64,000 nucleotides of DNA, taken from assembly GCF_002289575.1 (NCBI RefSeq), contig NZ_NTGA01000016.1, positions 62,001-126,000 of the forward strand, given 5' to 3'. The DNA comes from Dietzia natronolimnaea. Lineage in GTDB: Bacteria; Actinomycetota; Actinomycetes; Mycobacteriales; Mycobacteriaceae. The notes under the pieces are model-generated. The model did not search any database and was not told the DNA's origin. It was given only the letters and a program-made list of their open reading frames with translations. Shown here in pieces: positions 25,505 to 34,399 of the stretch. Positions within the stretch are counted from its first letter, which is position 1; each line of letters begins with the position of its first letter. The position numbers were made by a program, and so were the translations under genes.

Positions 25505-26907
25505 CTGGGGAGTTCCGTTCGTGAAGGTGGCACAGCTGGCTCAGGTGGACCCGGGCGGAAGACCGCGGTGCCGGCGGCGGGGCCGTCGAGGTCGACGCGA
25601 CGGCCGGCGAGGTAGACCTCGCGCACCACGCCACCGAGTGCCCGCTGGGCGTACGCGGTGACGGGGTTCTTGTGCTGCAACCGCTCGGGCAGGACCACGA
25701 ACGCCTCGTCGGGGGCCAGGACCACCAGGTCGGCGCGGGCGCCCGGGCGGATCGACCCGCGGTCGTGAAGTCCGGCGAACTCGGCGGGGCCGGACGACAT
25801 CCACCGGACGACATCGGGCAGCCCCAGTCCGCGCAGTCGCGCCTCGGACCAGATGATCGGCAGGCCCAGCTGAACCGAGGCGATGCCACCCCAGGCCTGG
25901 CCGAAGTCACCGGTGTCGAAGCGCTTGAGCTCGGGAACACACGGCGAATGGTCGGAGACCACCAGGTCGATGGTGCCGTCCCGCAACCCCTCCCAGAGCC
26001 GCTCGCGGTTGCCGGCCTCCCGGATCGGCGGGCAACACTTGTAGTGGGTGGCGCCGGGCTGGATCTCCTCGGAGAACAGCGAGAGGTAGTGCGGGCACGT
26101 CTCCACCGTGAGGGGCAGCCCCTCCGCCTTGGCCGAACGGATCAGCGGGAGGGCGTCGGCGGCCGAGAGGTGGAGGATGTGGGTCCGGCATCCGGTGCGG
26201 CGCACGCCGTCGATCACCTGCGCCACCGCGCGGATTTCTGCGGCGACCGGCCTGGACTCGACGAACCCCGCGTACGCGGGCCCGGACGCGGGAGGCTGCG
26301 CGTCGATGGTCCCGGCGTCCTCGGCGTGGACGATCAGCAATCCGTCGAACCCGGCGATCTCCTCCATGGCCGCCACCATCTGCGCGGCATCCAGTGGCGG
26401 GAACTCCTCGATCCCGGAGTCGAGCAGAAAGCACTTGAATCCGAACACCCCGCGGTCCCAGAGTTCGCGGAGACGGCCCAGGTTGTCGGGCACCGCTCCG
26501 CCCCAGAACGCGGTGTCCACCTGCAGCTTGCCGCCCGCGCTGGCCAGTTTGGCGTCGAGCGCATCGGGCGTGGTGGTGACAGGGCTGGAGTTGAGCGGCA
26601 TGTCGATCAGGGTGGTCACCCCGCCGCACGCCGCGGCGCGGGTGGCGCTGGCGAATCCCTCCCAGTCCGTGCGGCCGGGTTCGTTGACGTGGACGTGGGT
26701 GTCGACGAGGCCGGGCAGCAGCACCACGTCGTCGTCCAGATCCACGACGTGCGTGCCGGCCCGAGTCGGGGAGGTCGGGGCCGCGGGGCCGGTCTCGACG
26801 GCCAGGATGATCCCGTCCGAGACCGTCACGGTGGCGGGCACGATCTCGGAGCCGATCACCGCGCGGCGCGCGCGCAGGACAGTCTCGGGGGCGCCGTGTG
26901 CACTCAT
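25501..26907 (-). CDS. allB: Allantoinase
   Basis: 468 residues of the cyclic amidohydrolase family. It opens the hydantoin ring of allantoin to allantoate. Metal-site motifs are DTHVHVNEPGRTDWEGF, the GFKCFLLDSG region with the carbamylated Lys, VHAEDA, HILHLSAADALP and SDHSPC. The ATG overlaps the stop of the HpcH/HpaI-like gene, and its own stop overlaps allantoicase, giving a coupled allantoin-to-ureidoglycolate module. Confidence 0.94.
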   Translation of the reverse strand: MSAHGAPETVLRARRAVIGSEIVPATVTVSDGIILAVETGPAAPTSPTRAGTHVVDLDDDVVLLPGLVDTHVHVNEPGRTDWEGFASATRAAACGGVTTLIDMPLNSSPVTTTPDALDAKLASAGGKLQVDTAFWGGAVPDNLGRLRELWDRGVFGFKCFLLDSGIEEFPPLDAAQMVAAMEEIAGFDGLLIVHAEDAGTIDAQPPASGPAYAGFVESRPVAAEIRAVAQVIDGVRRTGCRTHILHLSAADALPLIRSAKAEGLPLTVETCPHYLSLFSEEIQPGATHYKCCPPIREAGNRERLWEGLRDGTIDLVVSDHSPCVPELKRFDTGDFGQAWGGIASVQLGLPIIWSEARLRGLGLPDVVRWMSSGPAEFAGLHDRGSIRPGARADLVVLAPDEAFVVLPERLQHKNPVTAYAQRALGGVVREVYLAGRRVDLDGPAAGTAVFRPGPPEPAVPPSRTELPR

Positions 26908-28274
26908 GTCGTGGCCTCCCCTGGGCTGTGGGGGGCCTGGCCGGTGCCGGGTCGCCGAAGCTTGTCGAGCGTGGCCCTGTCCGCGCCGGCCAGACCCTCG
27001 ACCTCGGCGTCGGTGGCCGCGCCGCAGTCCAGCGCGCGGACGCAGAAGTCGGCCAGCGCGCGGGCGGTGGCCGGCTCGTCGAGGTATCCAGGCGACTCAG
27101 CGCCTGAGGCAGCTGATCTGTCGGCTGTGCCGAGGTACGCCGAGAGGCGGGCGCCGGCGGCGGGCAGCGAGCGACGGTAGAAGGCGTAGGTGGCCACGTA
27201 ACGGGAGACCAGCTGCGCGGGGTGAAGGTCCCAGCCCTGGTAGAAGCCGCGACGCAGGGACCGATCGACCAGCCGCGCGTGCAGCTGCCAGGCAGTGAGG
27301 ACCGCGTCCGCCTCCCCCACCGGCAGTCTGTTGGTGGAGCCGTCCGACAGCGCCACCCCGGTGCCGGCGGCGGCGACCTGCATGACGGCCTTGGCGTGGT
27401 CGGCGACGGGGTGGTCCATCGCCTGGTACTCGGCGGCGATCCCACAGGCCGCCGAGTAGTCGTAGGTGCCGTAGTGCAGCCCGATGCAGCGTCGGTCGGC
27501 CGCGTGCACCAGCCGCGCCACCAGCGCGGACCCGTCGGGCCCACAGATCGACTGCGGGGTCTCGATCTGGATCTCGAACCCGAGGGTCCGCTCGGCCAGC
27601 CCGCTCGCCTTCTCGAGCTCGCGGCACATCCGCACCATGGCCCGCACCTGGTCCACCGAGGTGACCTTGGGCAGGGTCGGCCGGAAACCGCTCGCCAGAC
27701 CGCCGTGCCAACCGCCGCCCGCCGCGAGTCCGCTGACGAACCTGGTGAAGGTCCGGATCCCGCGCCGGCGGGTCTGCGGGTCGAGGGAGCCGAACCGCAG
27801 CCCCCAGAACGGAGGCAGGAGCGACGGTGCCGCCAGCAGATCCGCGACCACCCGATCGATGTGCGCGTCCTCGTCGCGGTCTCGGGCAGCGGCGGGCACG
27901 CCCCGCTGGGTGAAGCCGTCCTCGAAGTCGATGCGGAGGTCCTCGACGGGTTCCCGCTCGAGTTTGCCCCTCACGAGTGCGTGGAGGGATGCGGCCTCAA
28001 CCTCGGGGTCGGGTCCCCCAGGCACCAGTTCCCCGAACACTCTCACCAGCGTGGGCGCGTCCGGCAGGTGGGTGTCGAAAACCTCGAGCGCGGCCGCGCC
28101 GACCTCGGCCACCACGCCGGCGTGGACGCGTTCGGCGGGCAGGTACAGGGTGTGGACCGGTTGGCGGGTGGCGGCAGGGCCCGGAAACCGCCTTGCGAGG
28201 TCCGCGTCGGCGCCGGCGAGGTCCGAATCCAGAGCGTCGGCCAGCCCGTCAAGCCCTCTGAGACCTCCTGTCAC
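26904..28274 (-). CDS. HpcH/HpaI aldolase-like protein (DUF6986-type)
   Basis: 456 residues. The body has the citrate-lyase/aldolase TIM-barrel pattern: DLRIDFEDGF, LPKVTSVDQV, LGFEIQIETPQSI and LHYGTYDYSA. The GTG start overlaps the oxygenase stop and its end overlaps allantoinase. Proteins of this type recur next to purine-degradation genes, but no activity is established to my knowledge. A retro-aldol cleavage of a downstream intermediate is one possibility. Confidence 0.75.
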   Translation of the reverse strand: MTGGLRGLDGLADALDSDLAGADADLARRFPGPAATRQPVHTLYLPAERVHAGVVAEVGAAALEVFDTHLPDAPTLVRVFGELVPGGPDPEVEAASLHALVRGKLEREPVEDLRIDFEDGFTQRGVPAAARDRDEDAHIDRVVADLLAAPSLLPPFWGLRFGSLDPQTRRRGIRTFTRFVSGLAAGGGWHGGLASGFRPTLPKVTSVDQVRAMVRMCRELEKASGLAERTLGFEIQIETPQSICGPDGSALVARLVHAADRRCIGLHYGTYDYSAACGIAAEYQAMDHPVADHAKAVMQVAAAGTGVALSDGSTNRLPVGEADAVLTAWQLHARLVDRSLRRGFYQGWDLHPAQLVSRYVATYAFYRRSLPAAGARLSAYLGTADRSAASGAESPGYLDEPATARALADFCVRALDCGAATDAEVEGLAGADRATLDKLRRPGTGQAPHSPGEATT

Positions 28275-29389
28275 CGGCGCTCCTGCTGGGCTGCCGCCAG
28301 GACTCGCGCGGCCTCGCGGACGGCGGCAGTGTTGGCCCGGCCCTGGCGGGAGCCGGCGAGTTTGGCGGCGATGTGGTCGCGCACGGTGATCGGCTCGTAC
28401 GCGGACTGGTCCGCGCCGACGAGGCCGGGCAGGGTGCCTACGACCGCGTCGACGTCGCCATCGTGAAAAAACGCCGCCGAGCGCCGCCGCACGATCCCAC
28501 CGTCGACGACCGGCGGCTTGACCCGGTGCAGGGTGGACATCCAGCGGTCGCCGGTCAGTCGCGCGGTGAGATCCCCCAGGTTCACCAGCAGTCCGCCCTC
28601 GACCGGCTGGACGTCGTGCCACACCCCGTCGGAGGACAGGACCTGGAGGCCCGCGACACGGTCGGCCCACAGGACGGTGACCAGTCCGAAGTCGGTGTGC
28701 TCGCCCATCCCGGTGAGTTCGCCGTCGAGGGTGATCGGGCCCGGGGGCAGGGCGTAGTTGTTCAGTCGCAGCACGTCGATCGAGTGCCCGGTGATGTCGG
28801 TGAACACCTCGGGGGGGACACCGAGTGCGTCGGCGAACGCCCGGGTGAGGGTTCGCGCGACCCGCGAGGCCTCGTCGAAGTAGGCGTCGATCCGGGCCCG
28901 GAAGTCCCCGCACTCCGGCCACACGTTGATCCCGTAGTCGGCCTCGTCCAGGGCCAGGTCGGGGAAGGAGCGCGCCTCGACGCCGACGTTGAAGGCCTCG
29001 AAGAAGTCGTTCATCCGGCTGGCGGACTCGACTCCCAGGCTCAGGCTGAGCGTCTCGCTCTTCGGTGGGCTGTAGCCGCGGTTGGCGTCGGCCACGCGAT
29101 AGCTGTTCTTGGTCTCGGGGGGCAGTGCGAAGAACTCGTCGATAGCCCCCGCCAATCCGTCGATCACCGCGTCGTCGATGCCGTGCCCGACGATCTGCAT
29201 GAATCCCACCTGCGAGCACGCGGCGTCGATCTCGCGGGCGACGCGCTCACGGGCTGCGGGCGTGTCGTCGGCGGGCGTGTCGTCGGCGCCGCCGGAGCCG
29301 GTGGTGTACGGGCTCAGGTCGATCACCGGGACGCTGAACCCGGTCTGTGGGGTGCTCACTGCTGGGGTGGTCGCTGGTGATGTGGTCAT
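28271..29389 (-). CDS. 2-oxoglutarate/Fe(II)-dependent oxygenase (isopenicillin N synthase-like)
   Basis: 372 residues. An N-terminal DIOX_N region (PVIDLSPY ... GFMQIVGHGI) precedes the double-stranded beta-helix. The iron triad is His231, Asp233 (GEHTDFG) and His288 (STLHRV); Arg302 or Arg303 with Ser304 (RRRSAAFF) should bind 2-oxoglutarate. A 15-bp duplication (29256-29285) gives DDTPADDTPA in the N-terminal linker. It heads the allantoin operon and overlaps the next gene, suggesting a purine-related substrate. GGGAG precedes the ATG. A longer upstream in-frame start looks non-coding. Confidence 0.85.
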   Translation of the reverse strand: MTTSPATTPAVSTPQTGFSVPVIDLSPYTTGSGGADDTPADDTPAARERVAREIDAACSQVGFMQIVGHGIDDAVIDGLAGAIDEFFALPPETKNSYRVADANRGYSPPKSETLSLSLGVESASRMNDFFEAFNVGVEARSFPDLALDEADYGINVWPECGDFRARIDAYFDEASRVARTLTRAFADALGVPPEVFTDITGHSIDVLRLNNYALPPGPITLDGELTGMGEHTDFGLVTVLWADRVAGLQVLSSDGVWHDVQPVEGGLLVNLGDLTARLTGDRWMSTLHRVKPPVVDGGIVRRRSAAFFHDGDVDAVVGTLPGLVGADQSAYEPITVRDHIAAKLAGSRQGRANTAAVREAARVLAAAQQERR

Positions 29390-29519
29390 GTCCGCTCCCG
29401 GATCTGGGGTGCCGGCCGAGGTGACGGGGGCCGGGGTACCGGGGCGCGGCCTGCCGGTGAGAGGTGGCCGAGCCGATGACCAGTTGTATCCGCGCGCTAT
29501 TACCGGCCGGATACCCAGT

Positions 29520-29535
29520 GTGTCACGGGTGTTAC
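29520..29535 (-). promoter_or_regulatory. GlnR-like box upstream of the oxygenase operon
   Basis: On the minus strand it reads GTAAC-ACCCGT-GACAC, like the ureA site. It overlaps the TAA of the mocA-like gene and lies about 130-145 bp upstream of the oxygenase ATG. Confidence 0.45.
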
Positions 29536-30098
29536 GGGGCGGGCAGAAGGTCCCCGGGCACGTCCACGTCGCGCGGCGACCCGGTGTCCCCGCACGGCAC
29601 CTCGACCACGGAGTCGGCGTGCGCGCGCAGGTACCGACGCGCGCCGACGTCACCGACCGCCGACGCGATCACCCCCGGGTGGTGTCGTCCGCCGAGCAGC
29701 ACCGGGTGACCCCACCGGCCGTCATAGGTCGCCACCGCCAGGTCCGCGCTGTGGCCGTCGCCGGATCCCGCCCCGCGGACCCGCCGCACCGCGTCCACGC
29801 CGAGCCACGGCATGTCCACCGGCACCACCACCACGTCACGCCCCGCCACCGCCACCAGGCCGGCCCGCAAAGACGACCCCATCCCCGAGTCCCATTCCTC
29901 GTTGTGCACCACCCGCGCGCCGGCCACGTCGACCGGGGCTGCTCCGGTGACGACGACGACGAGGTCGCATCCGCCCCCGCGCAGCAGCCCTACGGCGCGG
30001 TCGACCAGGCGCACTCCCCGGTACTCGACCAGCGCCTTGGGCCCGCCGAAGCGACGACCCGCTCCGGCCGCCAGCACGAGCCCCACCCTCGCGGTCAC
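29532..30098 (-). CDS. Molybdenum cofactor nucleotidyltransferase (MocA/MobA-like)
   Basis: 188 residues with the diagnostic LVLAAGAGRRFGGPKALVEY N-terminus and VPVDMPWLG metal site. MocA transfers CMP to molybdopterin to make the cytosine dinucleotide form used by many xanthine-dehydrogenase-family enzymes. GTG start overlapping the XdhC stop. It probably serves the molybdenum enzyme at 6351-9874. Confidence 0.85.
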   Translation of the reverse strand: MTARVGLVLAAGAGRRFGGPKALVEYRGVRLVDRAVGLLRGGGCDLVVVVTGAAPVDVAGARVVHNEEWDSGMGSSLRAGLVAVAGRDVVVVPVDMPWLGVDAVRRVRGAGSGDGHSADLAVATYDGRWGHPVLLGGRHHPGVIASAVGDVGARRYLRAHADSVVEVPCGDTGSPRDVDVPGDLLPAP

Positions 30099-31171
30099 CG
30101 GTGGATGGCCACGTCGAGGCCGGTGAGCGGGGCACCCGTCCCGCCCCGATGGTGGGCGACGAGCTCCGCGGCGATCGATACGGCCGTCTCGGCGGCGGTG
30201 CGGGCGCCGAGGTCAAGGCCGATGGGTGAGCGGAGTCGCCCCAACTCGCTCTCGGCGACGCCCGCCTCGCGGAGCAGCGCCAGGCGCTCGAAGTGGGTGC
30301 GCCGGCTGCCCATGGCGCCGATGTACCCGGCGTCGGTGCGCAGGGCTTCGGCGAGCAGTGGGATGTCGAAGCGGGGGTCGTGCGTGAGAACGCAGATCGC
30401 GGTGCCCGGGCCCACGCGGGTCCGCCGCAGGAACTCGTGGGGCCAGCACCGCACCACCTCGGCGGCGTTCGGGAACCGCTCCGGGCGGGAGAAGACGGGC
30501 CGGGCGTCACACACCGTGACTCGGTAACCGAGCAGGTGCCCGATGGTGGCCAGGGCCTCGGCGAACGCGGTGGCGCCGAACACCAAGAGCTGAGGCGGAG
30601 CGAGGGACTGCACGAACACGCGCCCGGCTGCGCTCTCCACCAGCGCGGTCCCCGGCCCGCCGAGCATCTCGGCGGCACGGTCGCGGGCCGGGGACAGGTC
30701 GTCGGTGTGCTGCGCGTCCTCGTCGTCATCCTCCGTCGGCGGTGTCCCCACCACAACCGTCCATTCACCGGAGCGGGGTCCGTCCAGGACGGTGGTGATC
30801 GCCACCGGCCGTCCCTCGCCCAGGGCGGCGGTGACGCGGTCGACCGCATGCCTGCCGTGGGCGGGGACGTACTCCACGTACACCTCCAGGCTTCCGCCGC
30901 AGGTCGGGCCCACCGCCAGGAGTTCGTCGCCGTCGGGGCCGAACACCGCGGAGGCCGGCCGCCCGTCGGCCACGACCTCCTGGCAGAGCGTGAACACCGC
31001 CCCGTCCACACACCCGCCGGAGACCCCACCGACCAGCTCTCCGGTCGCGGCCACGGCCATCGCTGTGCCGGTGGCCAGCGGGGCGGAGCCGCCGGTGCCC
31101 ACGACGCGGGCGAGCGCGCACGGGATCCCCTCGGCGCGCCACCGGCTCACGGTCTCGGCGACGGTGTCCAT
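30095..31171 (-). CDS. xdhC: XdhC/CoxI-family molybdenum cofactor insertion protein
   Basis: 358 residues from the ATG (a GTG two codons upstream is an equal candidate). The N-terminal XdhC_CoxI domain shows VVGTGGSAPL and GGVSGGCVDGAV. The C-terminal Rossmann domain shows LLVFGATAFAEAL and YIGAMGSRRTHFERL. XdhC binds, protects and loads the cofactor into xanthine-dehydrogenase-type enzymes. First gene of a two-gene unit with the MocA-like gene. No ribosome site is clear, so it may be leaderless. Confidence 0.9.
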   Translation of the reverse strand: MDTVAETVSRWRAEGIPCALARVVGTGGSAPLATGTAMAVAATGELVGGVSGGCVDGAVFTLCQEVVADGRPASAVFGPDGDELLAVGPTCGGSLEVYVEYVPAHGRHAVDRVTAALGEGRPVAITTVLDGPRSGEWTVVVGTPPTEDDDEDAQHTDDLSPARDRAAEMLGGPGTALVESAAGRVFVQSLAPPQLLVFGATAFAEALATIGHLLGYRVTVCDARPVFSRPERFPNAAEVVRCWPHEFLRRTRVGPGTAICVLTHDPRFDIPLLAEALRTDAGYIGAMGSRRTHFERLALLREAGVAESELGRLRSPIGLDLGARTAAETAVSIAAELVAHHRGGTGAPLTGLDVAIHR

Positions 31172-31204
31172 GCGCACATCGTGACGCGGCGAGATTGCGC
31201 GGGT

Positions 31205-31231
31205 GTTTCGCCGGATCGCGCCGCGAGTTAC
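31205..31231 (-). promoter_or_regulatory. Possible GlnR-like half-sites upstream of xdhC
   Basis: On the minus strand GTAAC and GAAAC occur 17 bp apart (GTAAC-N17-GAAAC), two helical units instead of one, about 35-60 bp upstream of xdhC. Weaker than the other sites. Confidence 0.3.
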
Positions 31232-31354
31232 GCGTGGACGAGTCCTCCGCGTCGCGCGTCCTCATTGACTCGCGCGTCCTCTTTGCCCGCTCCCATCCGG
31301 CTTCCGCGTTCCCTATGGACCAATCCGCCCGCGCAAGTCGACAACGCAGCGCAC

Positions 31355-31642
31355 TCAGTGGTGGCGGGCACCCATGAGGTGGAGGATGCGGTGGACGGTG
31401 TCGTCGGCGAGCGAGTACCGGACCACCCTGCCGTCCTCGGGGTCGCGGACCGCGGTCACCCAGCCCCGATCCCGCAGGATGCGCAGGGCCTGGGACGCGG
31501 CGTTGCGGGTGATCCCGGTCGCGGCGGCCAAGTCCGAGACGGTCGCGACCCCGGGGCCCGCCTGGTGCATGTGCGCGAGCAGGCCCAGCCGGGTGGGGTC
31601 GCCGAGCAACTCGAAGCGCTCGGCCCAGTCTCCCAGCTCCAT
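31355..31642 (-). CDS. ArsR/SmtB-family regulator, possibly metal-responsive
   Basis: 95 residues (107 from an upstream ATG at 31678). I chose 31642 because GGAGGGGGAG lies just before it. The winged helix is clear (LLGDPTRLGLLAHM, ITRNAASQALRILRDRGWV). The C-terminus is short and ends HLMGARHH, offering metal-binding His residues as in nickel/cobalt sensors. It is divergent from the nickel/peptide-type importer, which suggests it represses that operon in response to nickel. This is inference. Confidence 0.8.
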   Translation of the reverse strand: MELGDWAERFELLGDPTRLGLLAHMHQAGPGVATVSDLAAATGITRNAASQALRILRDRGWVTAVRDPEDGRVVRYSLADDTVHRILHLMGARHH

Positions 31643-31727
31643 CGCTCCCCCTCCGTCACCCGCGCTCGTCACCTGCATTATCCGTTAACAACGCTGACAC
31701 ATCCACTGGCTACGCTCTGCCCACTAT

Positions 31728-31743
31728 GTGTCCAACCGGACAC
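31728..31743. promoter_or_regulatory. Palindrome GTGTCC-N4-GGACAC in the divergent ArsR/importer region
   Basis: Perfect 6-bp arms, 26-42 bp upstream of the binding-protein GTG. It is a candidate operator for the divergent ArsR-type regulator. It is the only clear palindrome I found in this 127-bp region. Confidence 0.4.
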
Positions 31744-31769
31744 CTACCCTTGTCTGGCAGGAGCTGTGC

Positions 31770-33407
31770 GTGAGATCGATCGTCACCCTGGTCGGCGCCG
31801 GCCTCGCCGTCACCCTGGTCCTGGCCGGCTGCTCGGTGCCCACCTCCTCCCCCGCCGGGGGCCAGGGAGAGGGGGGCCAGGGCGAGGTGGACCAGATCGT
31901 CCTGGCGGACGGCGGGGACCCCGGTGAGTTCAATCCGGTGGCCGGATACGGGTCGACCGGCGTCTCCCCGCTGTACGAGGGGCTCCTGCGCCCGGCCGCG
32001 GAGGACGACTCGACGTTGCCCCGGCTCGAACCCGCCCTGGCCGCGGAGGAGCCCGAGGTCAGCGACGACGGCCTCACCTGGACGGTCCGACTGCGCGACG
32101 AGGTGCGTTTCCACGATGGCTCGCAGCTGGACTCGGGCGACGTGGCCGCCACCTACCGAGCCGTGGTCGACCCGCGTTCGGCCTCCCCCATCGCCTCGGA
32201 CTACTCCACGATCGAGCGGGTCGAGACCCCGGACCCTCTGACCGTGCGCTTCCACCTCCACGCGCCCGACCCGGGGATGCCGGCCCGGCTGCTGCTGGGC
32301 ATCGCCCCCTCCGAGGCGCTGACCCCGGGACCGGCCTCGGCATCGGTCCTCAACTCGGAGCCGGTCGGCACGGGCCCCTACCGGCTCGACCGCCTCACCG
32401 CCGCGGAGGCCGTGCTCGAGGCCTTTCCCGAGCACCGCGACGGCCCGCCCGAGGTGACCCGACTCGTCATCCGCTCGGTTCCGGACGCCGATGCGCGGGC
32501 GCAGATGGTGAGGGCCGGGGAGGTCGACGGAGCCTCGCTGCCACCCCGGCTCGCCGAGGGGCTGGCCGATCGGGACGGCCTGGAACTGGTCTCGGTGGCG
32601 TCGGCGGACTGGCGCGCGGTGGCGCTACCCATGTCGCATCCGTTCGCCGGCGATCCCGCGGCCCGGCGGGCGCTCAACGTGGCCGTGGACCGCGACGGGC
32701 TGGTGGACCGCGTCCTGTCCGGGCACGGCAGGCCGGTGGCCTCCCCCATCAGCGACGCCTACCCGGAGTACGAGTCCTCACCGTTCACCGAGGCGCGGGA
32801 CGCGGGCGAGCGCACCGCCGAGGCGACCGAGATCCTCCGGGAGGCGGGATGGCGGCCCGGCGACGACGACGTGCTCGTCCGCGACGGCGAGCGCGCCGAG
32901 TTCACCCTGGCCTACCCGGCCACCGACCCGGTCCGTCGCGAGCTGGCCTCGGCGTTCGCCGACCAACTACGCGACCTCGGGGTGGCGGTGACCGTGTGGG
33001 GCGGCAGTTGGGACCAGATCGAGCAGCGGATCGGGGAGGTGGCGATCCTGCTCGGCGGCGGCGACAACCCCTACACCGTGGACACCCAGGCCTACCGGGC
33101 CCTGCACTCACGGACCGCCGCGACCGGCCCGCTGGACAACCCCGGGGACTTCAGCGACCCGCGGGTGGACGCGGCCCTGGACGCGGCCCGCACCACCGCC
33201 GACCCCGTCGAACGCACGGAGTTCTACCGCGAGGCGCAGCGCGCCTACGCCCGCGCCCCCGGCCACGTATTCCTGGCCACTCTCGACCACACCTACGTTC
33301 TCCGGAACATCGGCCACACCCGGCCCGCACCGATCCTTGAACCGCACACGCACGGTGTGACGTGGGGTCCGTGGTGGTCGCTCGCCTCCTGGACCCGCGA
33401 CCGGTGA
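31770..33407 (+). CDS. Nickel/peptide-type ABC transporter binding lipoprotein (SBP family 5)
   Basis: 545 residues from GTG, with a signal peptide and lipobox VLAGC (Cys21). The family-5 pattern is visible: DGLTWTVRLRDEVRFHDG, GTGPYRL and ALNVAVDRDGLVDRV. AGGAG precedes the start. Family members bind oligopeptides or nickel chelates. The divergent ArsR-type gene and the urease in the window favour nickel; the sequence alone does not decide. Confidence 0.85.
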   Translation: MRSIVTLVGAGLAVTLVLAGCSVPTSSPAGGQGEGGQGEVDQIVLADGGDPGEFNPVAGYGSTGVSPLYEGLLRPAAEDDSTLPRLEPALAAEEPEVSDDGLTWTVRLRDEVRFHDGSQLDSGDVAATYRAVVDPRSASPIASDYSTIERVETPDPLTVRFHLHAPDPGMPARLLLGIAPSEALTPGPASASVLNSEPVGTGPYRLDRLTAAEAVLEAFPEHRDGPPEVTRLVIRSVPDADARAQMVRAGEVDGASLPPRLAEGLADRDGLELVSVASADWRAVALPMSHPFAGDPAARRALNVAVDRDGLVDRVLSGHGRPVASPISDAYPEYESSPFTEARDAGERTAEATEILREAGWRPGDDDVLVRDGERAEFTLAYPATDPVRRELASAFADQLRDLGVAVTVWGGSWDQIEQRIGEVAILLGGGDNPYTVDTQAYRALHSRTAATGPLDNPGDFSDPRVDAALDAARTTADPVERTEFYREAQRAYARAPGHVFLATLDHTYVLRNIGHTRPAPILEPHTHGVTWGPWWSLASWTRDR

Positions 33408-34399
33408 TCCGCCGACTCGGCGAACGCCGCTCCGACCTGGCACGCCTCACGGCCCGTCGCGCCGTCGCGGCGCCACTGGTCCTGGTGGCCGTCACGGTCG
33501 GTGCGTTCGTCCTGGCCGCGGTCTCCCCCCTGGAGCCGCTGGCCGCCCACTTCGGTGCCGGATACGAGCGCACCACCGTGGCCGAGCGAGCCGCCGCGGC
33601 CGCCGCGCTGGGGACCGATCTGACGTGGTGGCAGGCGTGGTGGACGTGGGTGGGCGGACTGGCCGCCGGCGACGCCGGGTTCTCTCACTCCTACCGGCAA
33701 CCGGTGCTCGAGGTGGTGACGCAGCGGTTGCCCTGGACGGTCCTGCTCTCCGCCACCGCACTCGCCCTGGCGCTCGCGGTCACCCTCGCGGCCGGTGTCG
33801 CCGCCGCCCGCCGACCACACGGCGCCGTCGACCGGGCCCTGGCCGCGATGGCCGTGCTGCTCAGCGCCGTGCCCCCGTTCGTCCTGGCCATGGGGTCGGT
33901 CGCGGTGTTCGCGGTGACGCTGGGGTGGCTGCCGGTCACCGGGGCGGCCCCGCCCGGACAGGACCCCACGCTCGCGACCCTCGCACGCCATCTCGTCCTG
34001 CCCGCGGTGGCGCTGGCCGCGGGTCAGGTCCCGTGGATGCTGCTGGCCCTGCGCCGCTCGGTCCTCGACGCGGAGGCCTCCGCACCCGTGGCCGAGGCCC
34101 GCGCCCGGGGGCTGAGCGAGCGCACGGTGCTCACCGGGCACATCGCGGCCGTGTCGTGGACGCCGCTCATCGCGCTGATCGGGGCGCGGCTGCCCGAACT
34201 CATCGCGGGTTCCCTGGTGGTGGAGACCGTCTTCGCCTGGCCCGGCCTGGCCGCCGCCACCGTGGACGCCGCCCTGGAAGCCGACTTCGCGCTGCTGGCC
34301 GCGGTGACCCTGGGCGCCTCGGCCACCGTCCTGGTGGGGACCTGGCTCGCCGACTGCCTGCTGCTGCTGGCCGACCCCAGGGTGCGGATCGATGCGTGA
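33404..34399 (+). CDS. ABC permease (NikB/DppB-like)
   Basis: 331 residues from a GTG that overlaps the binding-protein stop (GTGA). About six membrane segments; the binding-protein-dependent permease loop is at EARARGLSERTVLTGHIA. A long extracytoplasmic segment follows the first helix, as in NikB/DppB. An in-frame GTG 42 bp upstream is possible but less economical. Confidence 0.85.
   Translation: MIRRLGERRSDLARLTARRAVAAPLVLVAVTVGAFVLAAVSPLEPLAAHFGAGYERTTVAERAAAAAALGTDLTWWQAWWTWVGGLAAGDAGFSHSYRQPVLEVVTQRLPWTVLLSATALALALAVTLAAGVAAARRPHGAVDRALAAMAVLLSAVPPFVLAMGSVAVFAVTLGWLPVTGAAPPGQDPTLATLARHLVLPAVALAAGQVPWMLLALRRSVLDAEASAPVAEARARGLSERTVLTGHIAAVSWTPLIALIGARLPELIAGSLVVETVFAWPGLAAATVDAALEADFALLAAVTLGASATVLVGTWLADCLLLLADPRVRIDA

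Noticed and set aside
21545..25615. 1356-codon plus-strand frame
   Set aside because: It runs out of frame through the HNH gene and antisense to the monooxygenase and allantoicase. No motifs.
29390..29653. 88-codon N-terminal extension of the 2-oxoglutarate oxygenase
   Set aside because: The extension is Arg/Pro/Thr-rich and overlaps the mocA-like gene end. GGGAG precedes the ATG at 29389.
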